Assembly: GCF_003813865.1 (NCBI RefSeq)
Contig: NZ_RMVG01000003.1
Location: 186,001 to 250,000, forward strand
Reading direction: 5' to 3'
Length of the DNA: 64,000 nucleotides
Source of the DNA: Candidatus Pantoea deserta
Lineage (GTDB): Bacteria; Pseudomonadota; Gammaproteobacteria; Enterobacterales; Enterobacteriaceae
This document shows, in pieces, positions 7,824 through 15,183 of this stretch. Position numbers and translations under genes: made by a program. The notes below the pieces were generated by a model. That model was not told where the DNA came from. It did not search any database and saw nothing but the letters and a program-made list of their open reading frames with translations. The number at the start of each line of letters is the position of its first letter. The stretch's first letter is position 1.

Positions 7824-7898
7824 GGCCCCTTGGCTCAGCGGTAAGAGCGTCCAATACATAATTGGCAGGTCGCTGGTTCAAATCCAGCGGGGCCACCA
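7824..7898 (+). tRNA. tRNA with CAT anticodon (Met or Ile2), phage-encoded
   Basis: D stem GCTC/GAGC, anticodon loop TACATAA with CAT, T arm GCTGG-TTCAAAT-CCAGC and an encoded CCA are clear. Only six acceptor pairs (GGCCCC/GGGGCC) fit well. Whether it reads AUG as tRNA-Met, or AUA after lysidine modification, cannot be told from the anticodon alone. Confidence 0.8.
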
Positions 7899-8085
7899 GA
7901 TTTTCCCCGGTCATGACTATGACTGTAATTACTGCTAAAGCGTCGGAGATAATATCTGGAGCTTTTAGGTTTAAAGATTCCATAAATAAAATTGATTAAG
8001 ATTAGAGTTTTTCTCATTGCATCTTTATTTTTTTTCCTGGTTCGTTAACTTGTATAAGGGTTTAACTAACGAATAGGGCTGTTCA
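7899..8085. other. AT-rich spacer with inverted repeat ahead of the 8086 gene
   Basis: TTCGTTA at 8041-8047 is repeated inverted as TAACGAA at 8067-8073. Between them is a -10-like TATAAG (8053-8058) preceded by TTG. The repeat could be an operator for a local promoter of the two-gene module downstream. No good -35 is visible. Confidence 0.35.
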
Positions 8086-9006
8086 ATGTTATCAACTTAT
8101 GAAAGATGGGTTTCTTTCTTCGATTTCGCGTTTCAGCCAACTCATGCGGCTGCGCCTGATATACCTGTATCCGATATCCTGAGGAATCTGAAAAACCTAG
8201 TGGATGCAGGCAACGCTGTTAGGCTATACAATCAAGGCACGCGTGCAGTGCGAATTTCTGAGATGACTTACAAAGTTGGTGATTCAGAAGCAATCTTACT
8301 TATCCAGCTTTGTGACAAGAATGGGTCAGATCCAGTTTTTGGCGAACTCACGACAGGGCAACTTCGCGTTGAGCCCAAGCTTGCGGGAGAAGGAATTGCC
8401 GTTTCGAGCCATGTAATGATCTCAACCTCAATAGTTCAGCATACCGCAGATCATTTCAAAACCTTAGTTGAGACTGTTCCGGGCATAAGCAAATCAATCC
8501 TACAGCCTTTTCTCAATGCAATGCTTCGTGAAGCATTTACAGGTCAAGAGTTCAAAAATCCAGCAACAAAAGCAATGTGCCAACTTAAGCCAAAACTTGA
8601 AATTTTTTCTCATGGCTCGCAAACTTTGCTAGACACTCTAAAGGGTGCAAAATTGCATAATGTAAAACTGGTCAGCACTCGTAAGCAAGGCGGCATGGAC
8701 AAAACAGCTTACACTGAACTAGCAGAACGGTCAGTGAGGTATAAGATTATAAAGCAACCACCACTGGCAGATAAAAAAAGGTTATTGGAAATTTTAAGAA
8801 AGAAAGGCCAACAGTCGGGCTTCAGCAAAGTATCTATCAGCTATTCGAAAGATGGTCGTCAAGCTAGCCTTGATTTAGATAGAAATGAGGATGCAGCAAC
8901 CAAGCTCTTTACAAAAAGTGAAAAAATCATTCTCGGTTCCGGCATTAATCAGTGTGAGAGCACGATACACCAGGAGCTGGAGACGAAGATGAAAGGGCTA
9001 TTATAA
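8086..9006 (+). CDS. Unknown soluble protein of a two-gene accessory module
   Basis: A 306-residue soluble protein without recognised catalytic motif or signal peptide. Lysine-rich, with a strand-rich middle (residues 60-125) and a basic C-terminal third. Its order of elements (VSSHVMISTSIVQHTADHF, then PGISKSILQPFL, then KPKLEIF and DTLKGAK) recalls the layout of lambda RexA by eye, but identity is low. It is followed 13 bp later by a multi-pass membrane protein and its base composition is AT-richer than neighbouring phage genes. It is probably a moron; a superinfection-exclusion or abortive-infection role is inference only. Confidence 0.7.
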   Translation: MLSTYERWVSFFDFAFQPTHAAAPDIPVSDILRNLKNLVDAGNAVRLYNQGTRAVRISEMTYKVGDSEAILLIQLCDKNGSDPVFGELTTGQLRVEPKLAGEGIAVSSHVMISTSIVQHTADHFKTLVETVPGISKSILQPFLNAMLREAFTGQEFKNPATKAMCQLKPKLEIFSHGSQTLLDTLKGAKLHNVKLVSTRKQGGMDKTAYTELAERSVRYKIIKQPPLADKKRLLEILRKKGQQSGFSKVSISYSKDGRQASLDLDRNEDAATKLFTKSEKIILGSGINQCESTIHQELETKMKGLL

Positions 9007-9019
9007 TCGAGGTTTCGAC

Positions 9020-9592
9020 ATGAAACTTTTTTCACCATTAAATTATCTGCGTATCAGGCACAGCGAAAAGAAATGGTACGACTTTATTATACCGTCGCTA
9101 GGGGCTGTACTTGCTATGGCAATTTATTTTTTTTGCCACGACCAAATTCCTTTAGTGGGTAGTAGTGGTCTGATAGTACAAGTTAATGGGTTGCTGCAAG
9201 TCCTGATAGGATTTTATATTGCTGCTTTAGCCGCCGTTTCGACTTTCAGTAACTCGTCTATCGACGAGGTAATGGCTGGAGATCCTCCAACTATCGTAGA
9301 AAAGTTTCGTGCAACCAAAGTTAAAGTTGAGCTAACCCGAAGAAGATTTGTTTGCTATCTTTTTGGATATCTTGCGCTCATGAGTTTTATATTGTTTAGC
9401 GTTGGGCTAGTGGCAATTCTTTTGGGTAAAATGATTTCTGCATGGATCATTGGGCTAAGCTCTCTAGAGGTTCTTTGGTTGATAAAAACGGTATTTGTTG
9501 GTTTTTACTCTTTAATACTAATAAACCTAATTGCCACGACTTTATTGGGGTTATATTACCTTTCAGTTAGATTTCATCAGTCCTCGCTATGA
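9020..9592 (+). CDS. Multi-pass membrane protein of the two-gene module
   Basis: A 190-residue protein with four or five predicted membrane helices: about residues 24-42, 52-75, 110-135 and 137-180 (the last can form two). The loop between helices 2 and 3 (residues 78-108) is charged and should be cytoplasmic. Paired with the soluble protein just upstream, it resembles RexA-RexB or KwaB-KwaA pairs in architecture, though I see no sequence match. A terminator follows at 9614. Confidence 0.7.
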   Translation: MKLFSPLNYLRIRHSEKKWYDFIIPSLGAVLAMAIYFFCHDQIPLVGSSGLIVQVNGLLQVLIGFYIAALAAVSTFSNSSIDEVMAGDPPTIVEKFRATKVKVELTRRRFVCYLFGYLALMSFILFSVGLVAILLGKMISAWIIGLSSLEVLWLIKTVFVGFYSLILINLIATTLLGLYYLSVRFHQSSL

Positions 9593-9613
9593 AATTATGA
9601 AATGCAGAATATA

Positions 9614-9640
9614 AAGGCTCGCTTCGGCGGGCCTTTTCTG
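9614..9640 (+). terminator. Rho-independent terminator after the membrane gene
   Basis: AAGGCTCGC-TTCG-GCGGGCCTT followed by TTCTGTTTT. It insulates the two-gene module from the lysis cassette; late Q-modified transcripts would read through. Confidence 0.8.
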
Positions 9641-9862
9641 TTTTCGCCCCTGCCCATCACTGCACACTTCGGTTTAGCGACCTGTGGCAGAGTGCGATTT
9701 TTATCCATAAAAAAATCCGCATTCAGGCAGATTCTTCAACATTGACTACGCAACGGCAGGACGGTGCTTTTTTCTCTCGACAAGATTAAAGCTAATCGGG
9801 CTTGCTCAGTTCAGAAAGTAGACAATTCCTAATTGAGCCAGCTCCCTCACCGAGGGGGGCAA
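9641..9862. other. Intergenic stretch before the lysis genes
   Basis: No supported gene. A TTGACT-like hexamer near 9740 could be a -35 element but lacks a clear partner. Confidence 0.3.
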
Positions 9863-10105
9863 ATGAGTATCGATATGAGCAAACTGGCTTCAGGCGCAGC
9901 GTATGGCGCGTCAGCCGGGACGATTGCCAACGGTCTTCTGACCCGGCTTAGTCCCGATGAGTGGAGCGCTGTAGGCGTCCTGGCCGGTATTCTGGTCGCC
10001 CTGCTAACGCTCGGCATCAACTGGTATTACAAACGCAAAGCCACACTGGCGCAGATTAAAGCGCTTCAGCGCTGGCCCACCGCACCCGGCCTCACCGAGG
10101 AATAG
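9863..10105 (+). CDS. S: Pinholin, phage 21 S-like
   Basis: The 80-residue product matches the phage 21 S family: MSKLASGAAYGASAG at the start, a middle SPDEWSAVGVLAGILVALLTLGINWYYK and a basic tail. Two membrane helices (about 10-27 and 36-57) are expected, the first able to leave the membrane. The ATG at 9863 follows GAGGGGGG. A second Met at residue 5 could give a shorter form, as in dual-start holins. It should depolarise the membrane and release the SAR endolysin next door. Confidence 0.88.
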   Translation: MSIDMSKLASGAAYGASAGTIANGLLTRLSPDEWSAVGVLAGILVALLTLGINWYYKRKATLAQIKALQRWPTAPGLTEE

Positions 10106-10108
10106 CCC

Positions 10109-10621
10109 ATGGCAATGTCAAACTCACTGCGGAACAAGCTGATAGCTGCCGCAGGTGGCGGAGCCATGCTTATCGCTACGGTATTCCTCGGCGGCAAGGA
10201 TGGTGTGGAAGGCCGCGTGTATGAACCATATAAAGATGTGGCTGGTGTCTGGACGGTCTGTGATGGCATTACCGGTGCTGGAGTGGTTCAGGGTAAGCAT
10301 TACACAGACCGAGAGTGTGACTCGTTGTTATGGCAGCGTGTTCGCCAGGTTAAGGCGCAGGTTGACCCTCTGGTAAAAGTTCCTCTTGATGAGTATCAGC
10401 GCGCCGCACTCTACAGCTTCACCTATAACGTTGGCACAAGCGCGTTTTCTAAGTCGACGCTTCTGAAACGCCTGAATGCCGGTGATGTCGATGGCGCCTG
10501 TGAAGAATTGCGCCGATGGATATATGCAGGCGGGCAGAAGTGGCGCGGGTTAATGAACCGCCGGGATATGGAGCGGACAATGTGCCTGGCGGAGAGCGCT
10601 GATGATCTGGCTGGCAAATAA
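10109..10621 (+). CDS. R: SAR endolysin, R21-like GH24 lysozyme
   Basis: The 170-residue protein has an N-terminal signal-anchor-release segment (about residues 10-28, rich in Ala and Gly) and a GH24 catalytic core. Glu34, Asp43 and Thr49 fit the E-8-D-5-T triad of T4/R21 lysozymes. It should be exported by Sec, stay tethered and inactive, and be freed on membrane depolarisation by the pinholin. The start may be 10109 or the Met at 10115. Confidence 0.9.
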   Translation: MAMSNSLRNKLIAAAGGGAMLIATVFLGGKDGVEGRVYEPYKDVAGVWTVCDGITGAGVVQGKHYTDRECDSLLWQRVRQVKAQVDPLVKVPLDEYQRAALYSFTYNVGTSAFSKSTLLKRLNAGDVDGACEELRRWIYAGGQKWRGLMNRRDMERTMCLAESADDLAGK

Positions 10622-11054
10622 CTGGCGTTCTCTAGTTGCCGTACTGCTGAGCATATGCCTTTGTCTGTTTGCCTTACTGGCTGACAGCTACAGGGATAAA
10701 TACAAGGCAGCAAAGAGCCTGGCAGAAACCCAGCAGGAAACCATCAACGACATGCAGCGCCGGCAGCAAAGCGTTGCAGCTCTCGACGCGAAATACACAA
10801 AGGAGTTAGCCGATGCTCAGGCGACTATTGATCAGCTGCATGATGACGTTGCTTCTGGCAAGCGCCGGTTGCAGCTCAACGCAACCTGCACGAAGCAATC
10901 CACCTCCGGAACCGCCAGCATGGATGATGCAGCCAGCCCCGGACTTACTGACTCCGCTGAACGGGATTATTTCACCCTTAGAAGCCGAATCGAACTCGCT
11001 GGAAAGCAAATAGCTGGTTTGCAGCAGTACATCAGAGAGCAGTGTTTGAATTGA
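10602..11054 (+). CDS. Rz: Inner-membrane spanin Rz
   Basis: A 150-residue protein with one N-terminal membrane helix (about residues 9-27) and a long periplasmic coiled coil (residues 30-75), the form of lambda Rz. It overlaps the endolysin 3' end by 20 bp. The lipoprotein partner Rz1 is encoded inside it in the +1 frame. The pair should fuse inner and outer membranes in the last step of lysis. Confidence 0.88.
   Translation: MIWLANNWRSLVAVLLSICLCLFALLADSYRDKYKAAKSLAETQQETINDMQRRQQSVAALDAKYTKELADAQATIDQLHDDVASGKRRLQLNATCTKQSTSGTASMDDAASPGLTDSAERDYFTLRSRIELAGKQIAGLQQYIREQCLN
10813..11013 (+). CDS. Rz1: Outer-membrane spanin lipoprotein Rz1 (nested in Rz)
   Basis: This 66-residue frame lies wholly within Rz in another frame. 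It has a lipoprotein signal ending LASAGC with the lipidated cysteine at residue 19, followed by a proline-rich stretch (NPPPEPPAW). AGGAG at 10801-10805 precedes the start. Nested position and composition are diagnostic of Rz1. Confidence 0.88.
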   Translation: MLRRLLISCMMTLLLASAGCSSTQPARSNPPPEPPAWMMQPAPDLLTPLNGIISPLEAESNSLESK

Positions 11055-11100
11055 TTATTGAAGCGGGCAAGGAAGTGCGCTAAATTTCCCAAAGATGAAG

Positions 11101-11177
11101 AGCTGCGCCTACCGGTGCGGCTTTTTTTATGCTCGAAACATCAAGCCCTGACAGGAAATTCCTGCCGGGGCTTTTTT
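11101..11177 (+). terminator. Two tandem terminators after Rz
   Basis: First: AGCTGCGCC-TACC-GGTGCGGCT followed by seven T (11101-11128). Second: AAGCCC and GGGGCTT enclosing CAGGAAATTCCTG, then six T (11143-11177). Confidence 0.75.
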
Positions 11178-11202
11178 ATTACCACAACAAAGAGAACTAC
11201 AA

Positions 11203-11400
11203 ATGCTGACTATCAAGACGATCAACAAAGACAAAGACATTTCAGTTTTGCAGGCAACCGGTGATGTGAGCTTCGTTCGTGAATCACGAATGATTTTCTT
11301 CCGTGGCTGGTCAGGCGGCGATGATGAAATGATTCTGGATGAGGGAGAGATTGCTTACGTCTGCAATGAGAAAGGCGTGACAGTTGCCACCTTCCAGTAA
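11203..11400 (+). CDS. Small phage protein, unknown
   Basis: A 65-residue protein with strand-rich predicted structure (SFVRESRMIFFRGW and EIAYVCNEKGVTVATF). It lies between terminators, so it may have its own promoter. AGAGAAC upstream is a weak ribosome site. Function unknown. Confidence 0.55.
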   Translation: MLTIKTINKDKDISVLQATGDVSFVRESRMIFFRGWSGGDDEMILDEGEIAYVCNEKGVTVATFQ

Positions 11401-11435
11401 TCGTTACCAAAACCTACGTTACAAAGAGCACCATC

Positions 11436-11460
11436 AGCCTGACTTCGGTCGGGCTTTTTT
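11436..11460 (+). terminator. Rho-independent terminator
   Basis: AGCCTGAC-TTCG-GTCGGGCT followed by a T run ends the small gene upstream. Confidence 0.85.
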
Positions 11461-11499
11461 ATGTCCGCAATAAACTCATGCGCATTCGCGTGCGCTTAT

Positions 11500-11592
11500 C
11501 CGAGAGCTTTCCGTAGTGTGAGTCTGAGGTAGGGCGGTGGATTTCATCGTTCCACTCTCGGGCTGCCTATACCTACGCGAACAGGCTCGCAC
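11500..11592 (+). ncRNA. Structured leader or antisense RNA ahead of the KilA-N gene
   Basis: Several long-range pairings nest in this gene-free stretch: CCGAGAG (11500-11506) with CTCTCGG (11555-11561), GTGTGAG (11516-11522) with CTCGCAC (11586-11592) and GTGGA (11537-11541) with TCCAC (11551-11555). TGAGGTAGGGC can also pair with the later GCCTATACCTAC. The 3' arm ends 17 bases before the KilA-N start. P1/P7 C4 antisense RNAs occupy this place ahead of antirepressor genes and pair with their translation start. I call this C4-like by position and folding only. Confidence 0.4.
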
Positions 11593-11609
11593 CACAGAGA
11601 GATTTTACG

Positions 11610-12158
11610 ATGAAAGAACTTAAGCTATTCGACCAACCAGTTCGAGTTAACGATGAAGGAATGATTTGCCTGACTGACATGTGGCAGATCGCAAAGTTGA
11701 GAGCTGAATCAGGTGACGATAAATTTCTGGGAGGCCGCGACATCAACAGCATCAGGCCATCTCAGTTTGCAAGGTTGGATTCAACCAAGCTGTTTATCAA
11801 TGAGTTAGCTAAATGTGATTTGAACACACATTTGAAAACCGTGCGAGGTAAGCATGGCGGCACATTTGGCAGTCGTTATGTAGCATACGAATTCGCTGGT
11901 CACATTGACCCGGCTTTCAAAGTTGGCGTGTACACCGTAGTGGATAAATTCTTATCTGGTGAGATGGTAACCATGGCTAGCTATATGGCTGAAGCTAATA
12001 TGGCGGATCACATTTATCACGAGGAGGCATCAGTAGTTAGCGATGCCGCGAGAACAATGCACTACTGGGGTGTTGGTGGAAGGAAGCGTCATCTGACGGT
12101 GAAGCGTCAGGAAGCATATGAAAAGCTTCAGGTGAAAATACCCGGATTGCCGCAGTGA
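11610..12158 (+). CDS. KilA-N domain protein, possible antirepressor
   Basis: The 182-residue protein shows a KilA-N DNA-binding domain over about residues 15-115 (CLTDMWQIAK, FLGGRDINSIRPSQFARLDST, KHGGTFGSRYVAYEFAGHIDPAFKVGVY). The C-terminal 65 residues are helical and unassigned. Phage KilA-N proteins are often antirepressors or lysis/replication modulators. The structured region just upstream suggests post-transcriptional control. Confidence 0.8.
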   Translation: MKELKLFDQPVRVNDEGMICLTDMWQIAKLRAESGDDKFLGGRDINSIRPSQFARLDSTKLFINELAKCDLNTHLKTVRGKHGGTFGSRYVAYEFAGHIDPAFKVGVYTVVDKFLSGEMVTMASYMAEANMADHIYHEEASVVSDAARTMHYWGVGGRKRHLTVKRQEAYEKLQVKIPGLPQ

Positions 12159-12218
12159 CCATCACAGGGCGCATTCAAGCAGTGCGCCCGATCATCATTG
12201 TTACGGCAAGAGAAAAGT

Positions 12219-12249
12219 GGGAATGCCAGCAATTTGGCCTGGCATTCCC
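12219..12249 (-). terminator. Minus-strand terminator for the small reverse gene
   Basis: GGGAATGCCA (12219-12228) and TGGCATTCCC (12240-12249) form a perfect 10-bp stem. On the minus strand it is followed by ACTTTTCTCTT, so it best serves the reverse gene that ends at 12262. Some action on plus transcripts is possible. Confidence 0.6.
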
Positions 12250-12261
12250 TCAAGTGCATAT

Positions 12262-12456
12262 TTAGATATTGACTATGAAATAATCGATGAAACGCCCTCC
12301 AGAGATAGTAATTTGATTCGTTTCTGCGAGGAACAGCATTGAATTGAAAGTTTCTTCACTATCATCATCTTCAGGAAACCAACATGGTTGAAATGATTGC
12401 TTTCCTTTCTCGTTCATAACTTTTTTGGCGTAAACCAAAACTTCGGTTGGGGACAT
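12262..12456 (-). CDS. Small reverse-oriented moron protein, unknown
   Basis: A 64-residue frame starting MSPTEVLVYAKK has GGAG nine bases upstream of its start at 12456; the frame stays open upstream to 12564 but without a ribosome site. A perfect terminator-like hairpin lies just beyond its stop. Orientation opposite to the late operon, AT-rich sequence and a private terminator mark a moron expressed in the lysogen. Function unknown. Confidence 0.5.
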   Translation of the reverse strand: MSPTEVLVYAKKVMNEKGKQSFQPCWFPEDDDSEETFNSMLFLAETNQITISGGRFIDYFIVNI

Positions 12457-12566
12457 TCTTAGATACTCCATGTTAAGGCCTGAATGGCCTATCGGTTGTG
12501 ATTTTATGGAATGTTGCTTTTGGCCGGGTAAATCTTTTTTTCGATTAGTATCAAAGTGGAGCATAC

Positions 12567-13202
12567 ATGGGCAAACAAGACGTAAACCTTAATCGCCCAT
12601 ACCCTCCAGTCGAATTTATTGAAGAGTTCGCCCCATACATCAAACTCACCCCAGCATCCGGCGTACATGAGTGGGTCATAGAGCAAATCATCAGTGAAGA
12701 TGGTGTGCTGCATAACCCGGATCACATGCACCTGCTTCAGGCAGACATTGCTTTCCTCTGGGCAGCTACAGCGTTCACGAAGCAGGGCCGTACCGTATTA
12801 GGCCAGGCAGAAGAAGTGATGATGCGTGCAGGAGGATGGCAAAAGGCCAGAATGGAGCAACAGCTCTATGAATGGTTCGGCCACAAACCTGACTACATCA
12901 TCACGCTGGCCGGTGACTTCTGCTCACAGTGTAGTGACCTAGAATTCTGCGCGCTGGTCGAACACGAGCTTTATCACATTGCCCAGCAGACCGATGAATT
13001 CGGCGCGCCTAAGTTCACACGAGAAGGTGATCCGAAACTCTGCATGCGTGGACATGACGTGGAAGAGTTCACCGGAGTGGTTCGCCGCTATGGTGCAAGC
13101 GCCGATGTGCAAACCCTTATCGACGCCGCCAGCCGACCGGCTGAAGTGGCAAACATCGACATAGCCAGAGCATGCGGAACGTGCCTCATGAAACTGGCTT
13201 AA
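12567..13202 (+). CDS. Putative phage metallopeptidase
   Basis: The 211-residue protein contains the zinc-protease motif HELYH at residues 133-137 with hydrophobic flanks (ALVEHELYHIAQ) and a downstream HDVEEF that may supply the third ligand. Cysteines at about 119-128 form a CSQCSDLEFC cluster. This is the type annotated as phage metallopeptidase found just before terminase genes. Its substrate is unknown. Confidence 0.8.
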   Translation: MGKQDVNLNRPYPPVEFIEEFAPYIKLTPASGVHEWVIEQIISEDGVLHNPDHMHLLQADIAFLWAATAFTKQGRTVLGQAEEVMMRAGGWQKARMEQQLYEWFGHKPDYIITLAGDFCSQCSDLEFCALVEHELYHIAQQTDEFGAPKFTREGDPKLCMRGHDVEEFTGVVRRYGASADVQTLIDAASRPAEVANIDIARACGTCLMKLA

Positions 13203-13233
13203 TTTCTGACTGATTATGACGAGCAGGTAACCT

Positions 13234-13713
13234 ATGGCGACACTCAATGGTGAGGTCAAAGCCTTCATCGTCCAGTCGCTTGCCTGCTTTGACACTCCAT
13301 CAATGGTTGTAGAGTCCGTCAAGAAAGAATACGGACTCGCTATCTCGCGCCAGCAGGTCGAATCACACGACCCAACCAAAGCAAACGGCAAGGGGCTGGC
13401 TGAAAAGTGGAAAGAGCTTTTCAAAGTAACGCGCGAACGCTTCCAGACCGAAATATCTGACATACCGATCGCCAACAAGGCGTATCGGCTGCGTACGCTC
13501 GACCGCATGGCTGCTAACACTGAGAAGATGCGCAACTTTGCGCTGACCGCTCAGCTTATTGAACAGGCCGCGAAAGAGTGTGGCGACGCGTATACCAATA
13601 AGCAGAAGGTGGAGCACACCGGGAAAGATGGCGGCCCTATCGAGTCGGCCACACTGACCAAAGACGAATACAAAGCTGCCCGGCGGGAGATGTTGGAGGA
13701 TGACGACTGCTGA
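13234..13713 (+). CDS. terS: Terminase small subunit (DUF2280-like)
   Basis: A 159-residue helical protein with an N-terminal HTH (residues 1-45, SMVVESVKKEYGLAISRQQVE) and a coiled middle. It overlaps the large subunit by 14 bp. It should recognise phage DNA to start packaging. Confidence 0.85.
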   Translation: MATLNGEVKAFIVQSLACFDTPSMVVESVKKEYGLAISRQQVESHDPTKANGKGLAEKWKELFKVTRERFQTEISDIPIANKAYRLRTLDRMAANTEKMRNFALTAQLIEQAAKECGDAYTNKQKVEHTGKDGGPIESATLTKDEYKAARREMLEDDDC

Positions 13714-15172
13714 GCAAAAGAATTATGCGCGCCGCTTAGAGTGTGAGGAGGACGGGCTTTACTTCTCCCGCTATTTCTTTAAGCAGCGTACCGGCGGCAA
13801 GATGATTGTCGCACCTCATCACAGGGTAATTCAGCAGACGCTGGACCGGGTGATTGACGGCGAGATCAAACGGCTGATCATCAACGTTCCGCCTGGCTAC
13901 ACCAAAACCGAACTGGCAACCATCAACATGATGGGCCGGGGGCTGGCACTGAATAGCCGCGCCCGCTTTATGCACCTGTCCTACTCGCACAACCTCGCGC
14001 TGCTGAACTCCTCTACCGCCCGCACAATGATCAAGTCGAAGGCTTATCAGACGATGTGGCCCATGGAGCTGCGCGACGATGCTGACAGCAAGGCGATGTG
14101 GTGGAACGAGCACGGCGGTGGCGTTTACGCGTCGTCAGCTGCGGGGCAGGTAACCGGCTTCCGTGCCGGGCATATGGAGCCAGGCTGGCAGGGTGCGCTG
14201 CTGATTGATGACCCGGTTAAACCTGACGATGCCTACAGCGAAACTGTTCGCGGCGGGGTAAACAACCGGTTTAACGAAACCATCAAATCACGTCTGGCCG
14301 TTGAAACAACGCCGATGATTGTGATTATGCAGCGTATCCACTATCACGACCTGAGCGGCTACCTGCTGCGCGGTGGCAGCGGGGAGATGTGGCATCATCT
14401 GAATCTGCCGGTCATCATCGACAACAGCCAGTCTTACGCTGAGCAGTACCCGGACAACACCCACGCCATACCGATTGAACACGGCCTGCCTGATGGCTGG
14501 CTGTGGCCGTTCAAGCACAACGAATCGCACCGCGTTTCTCTGTTCTCACACCGGCGCACTGCTGAAGCTCAGTACATGCAGAACCCCAAGCGTTTCAACG
14601 CTGAGGGCGCGCTGTGGGACGAGGAGATGATCAGCGCTGCGCATGAGATGCGTATCACCAAAGAGCTGACGCGCACTGTTGTTGCGGTCGACCCGCAGGC
14701 TACGAACAGTGAAGAGAGCGACGAGTCAGGCATTGTGGTTGCCAGCGTATACGGGAACGGCGATGAGAGGCTGTACAGCACTGACGCTGACTACAGCGGC
14801 AAATACTCCCCTAATGGTTGGGCAACTCGCGCAATACAGGCTTATCACGATCATAAGGCTGACGCGATCGTGATTGAAACCAACCAGGGCGGTGATATGG
14901 CTGAAGATACGCTGGTGAATGCCGGGTTTACCGGCAGAGTCATCCGTGTGCACGCCAGTAAGGGAAAATACGCCAGAGCTGAGCCTATATCAGCCCTCTA
15001 TGCGCAGGGCCGCGTAGCGCATCGCGGCAGCCTCTACACGCTGGAAAATCAGCTGATGGAATATGTGCCGACCACTGCAAAGAAATCACCCGACAGGCTG
15101 GACGCAATGGTCTATGCCCTGACCGAATTAAGAGAGCCGCAGATCACTGGCATGTTGGTGCGTAAGCGCTGA
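13700..15172 (+). CDS. terL: Terminase large subunit
   Basis: The 490-residue protein has a packaging ATPase domain with Walker A-like NVPPGYTKTE at 62-71 and Walker B-like ALLIDDP near residue 175. The C-terminal RNase H-like nuclease domain shows acidic residues in VAVDPQ, VIETNQGG and DRLDAMVYAL. It should pump DNA into the prohead and cut concatemers. Confidence 0.95.
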   Translation: MTTAEQKNYARRLECEEDGLYFSRYFFKQRTGGKMIVAPHHRVIQQTLDRVIDGEIKRLIINVPPGYTKTELATINMMGRGLALNSRARFMHLSYSHNLALLNSSTARTMIKSKAYQTMWPMELRDDADSKAMWWNEHGGGVYASSAAGQVTGFRAGHMEPGWQGALLIDDPVKPDDAYSETVRGGVNNRFNETIKSRLAVETTPMIVIMQRIHYHDLSGYLLRGGSGEMWHHLNLPVIIDNSQSYAEQYPDNTHAIPIEHGLPDGWLWPFKHNESHRVSLFSHRRTAEAQYMQNPKRFNAEGALWDEEMISAAHEMRITKELTRTVVAVDPQATNSEESDESGIVVASVYGNGDERLYSTDADYSGKYSPNGWATRAIQAYHDHKADAIVIETNQGGDMAEDTLVNAGFTGRVIRVHASKGKYARAEPISALYAQGRVAHRGSLYTLENQLMEYVPTTAKKSPDRLDAMVYALTELREPQITGMLVRKR

Positions 15173-15183
15173 CGGAGGACAAC

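Noticed and set aside
7717..7983. Frames of 60-73 codons on both strands across the tRNA region
   Set aside because: They run through both tRNA genes and their text is the translation of tRNA sequence.
12939..13535. 198-codon minus-strand frame over the metallopeptidase and terminase small subunit
   Set aside because: No homologous look, no start signal; antisense to two real genes.
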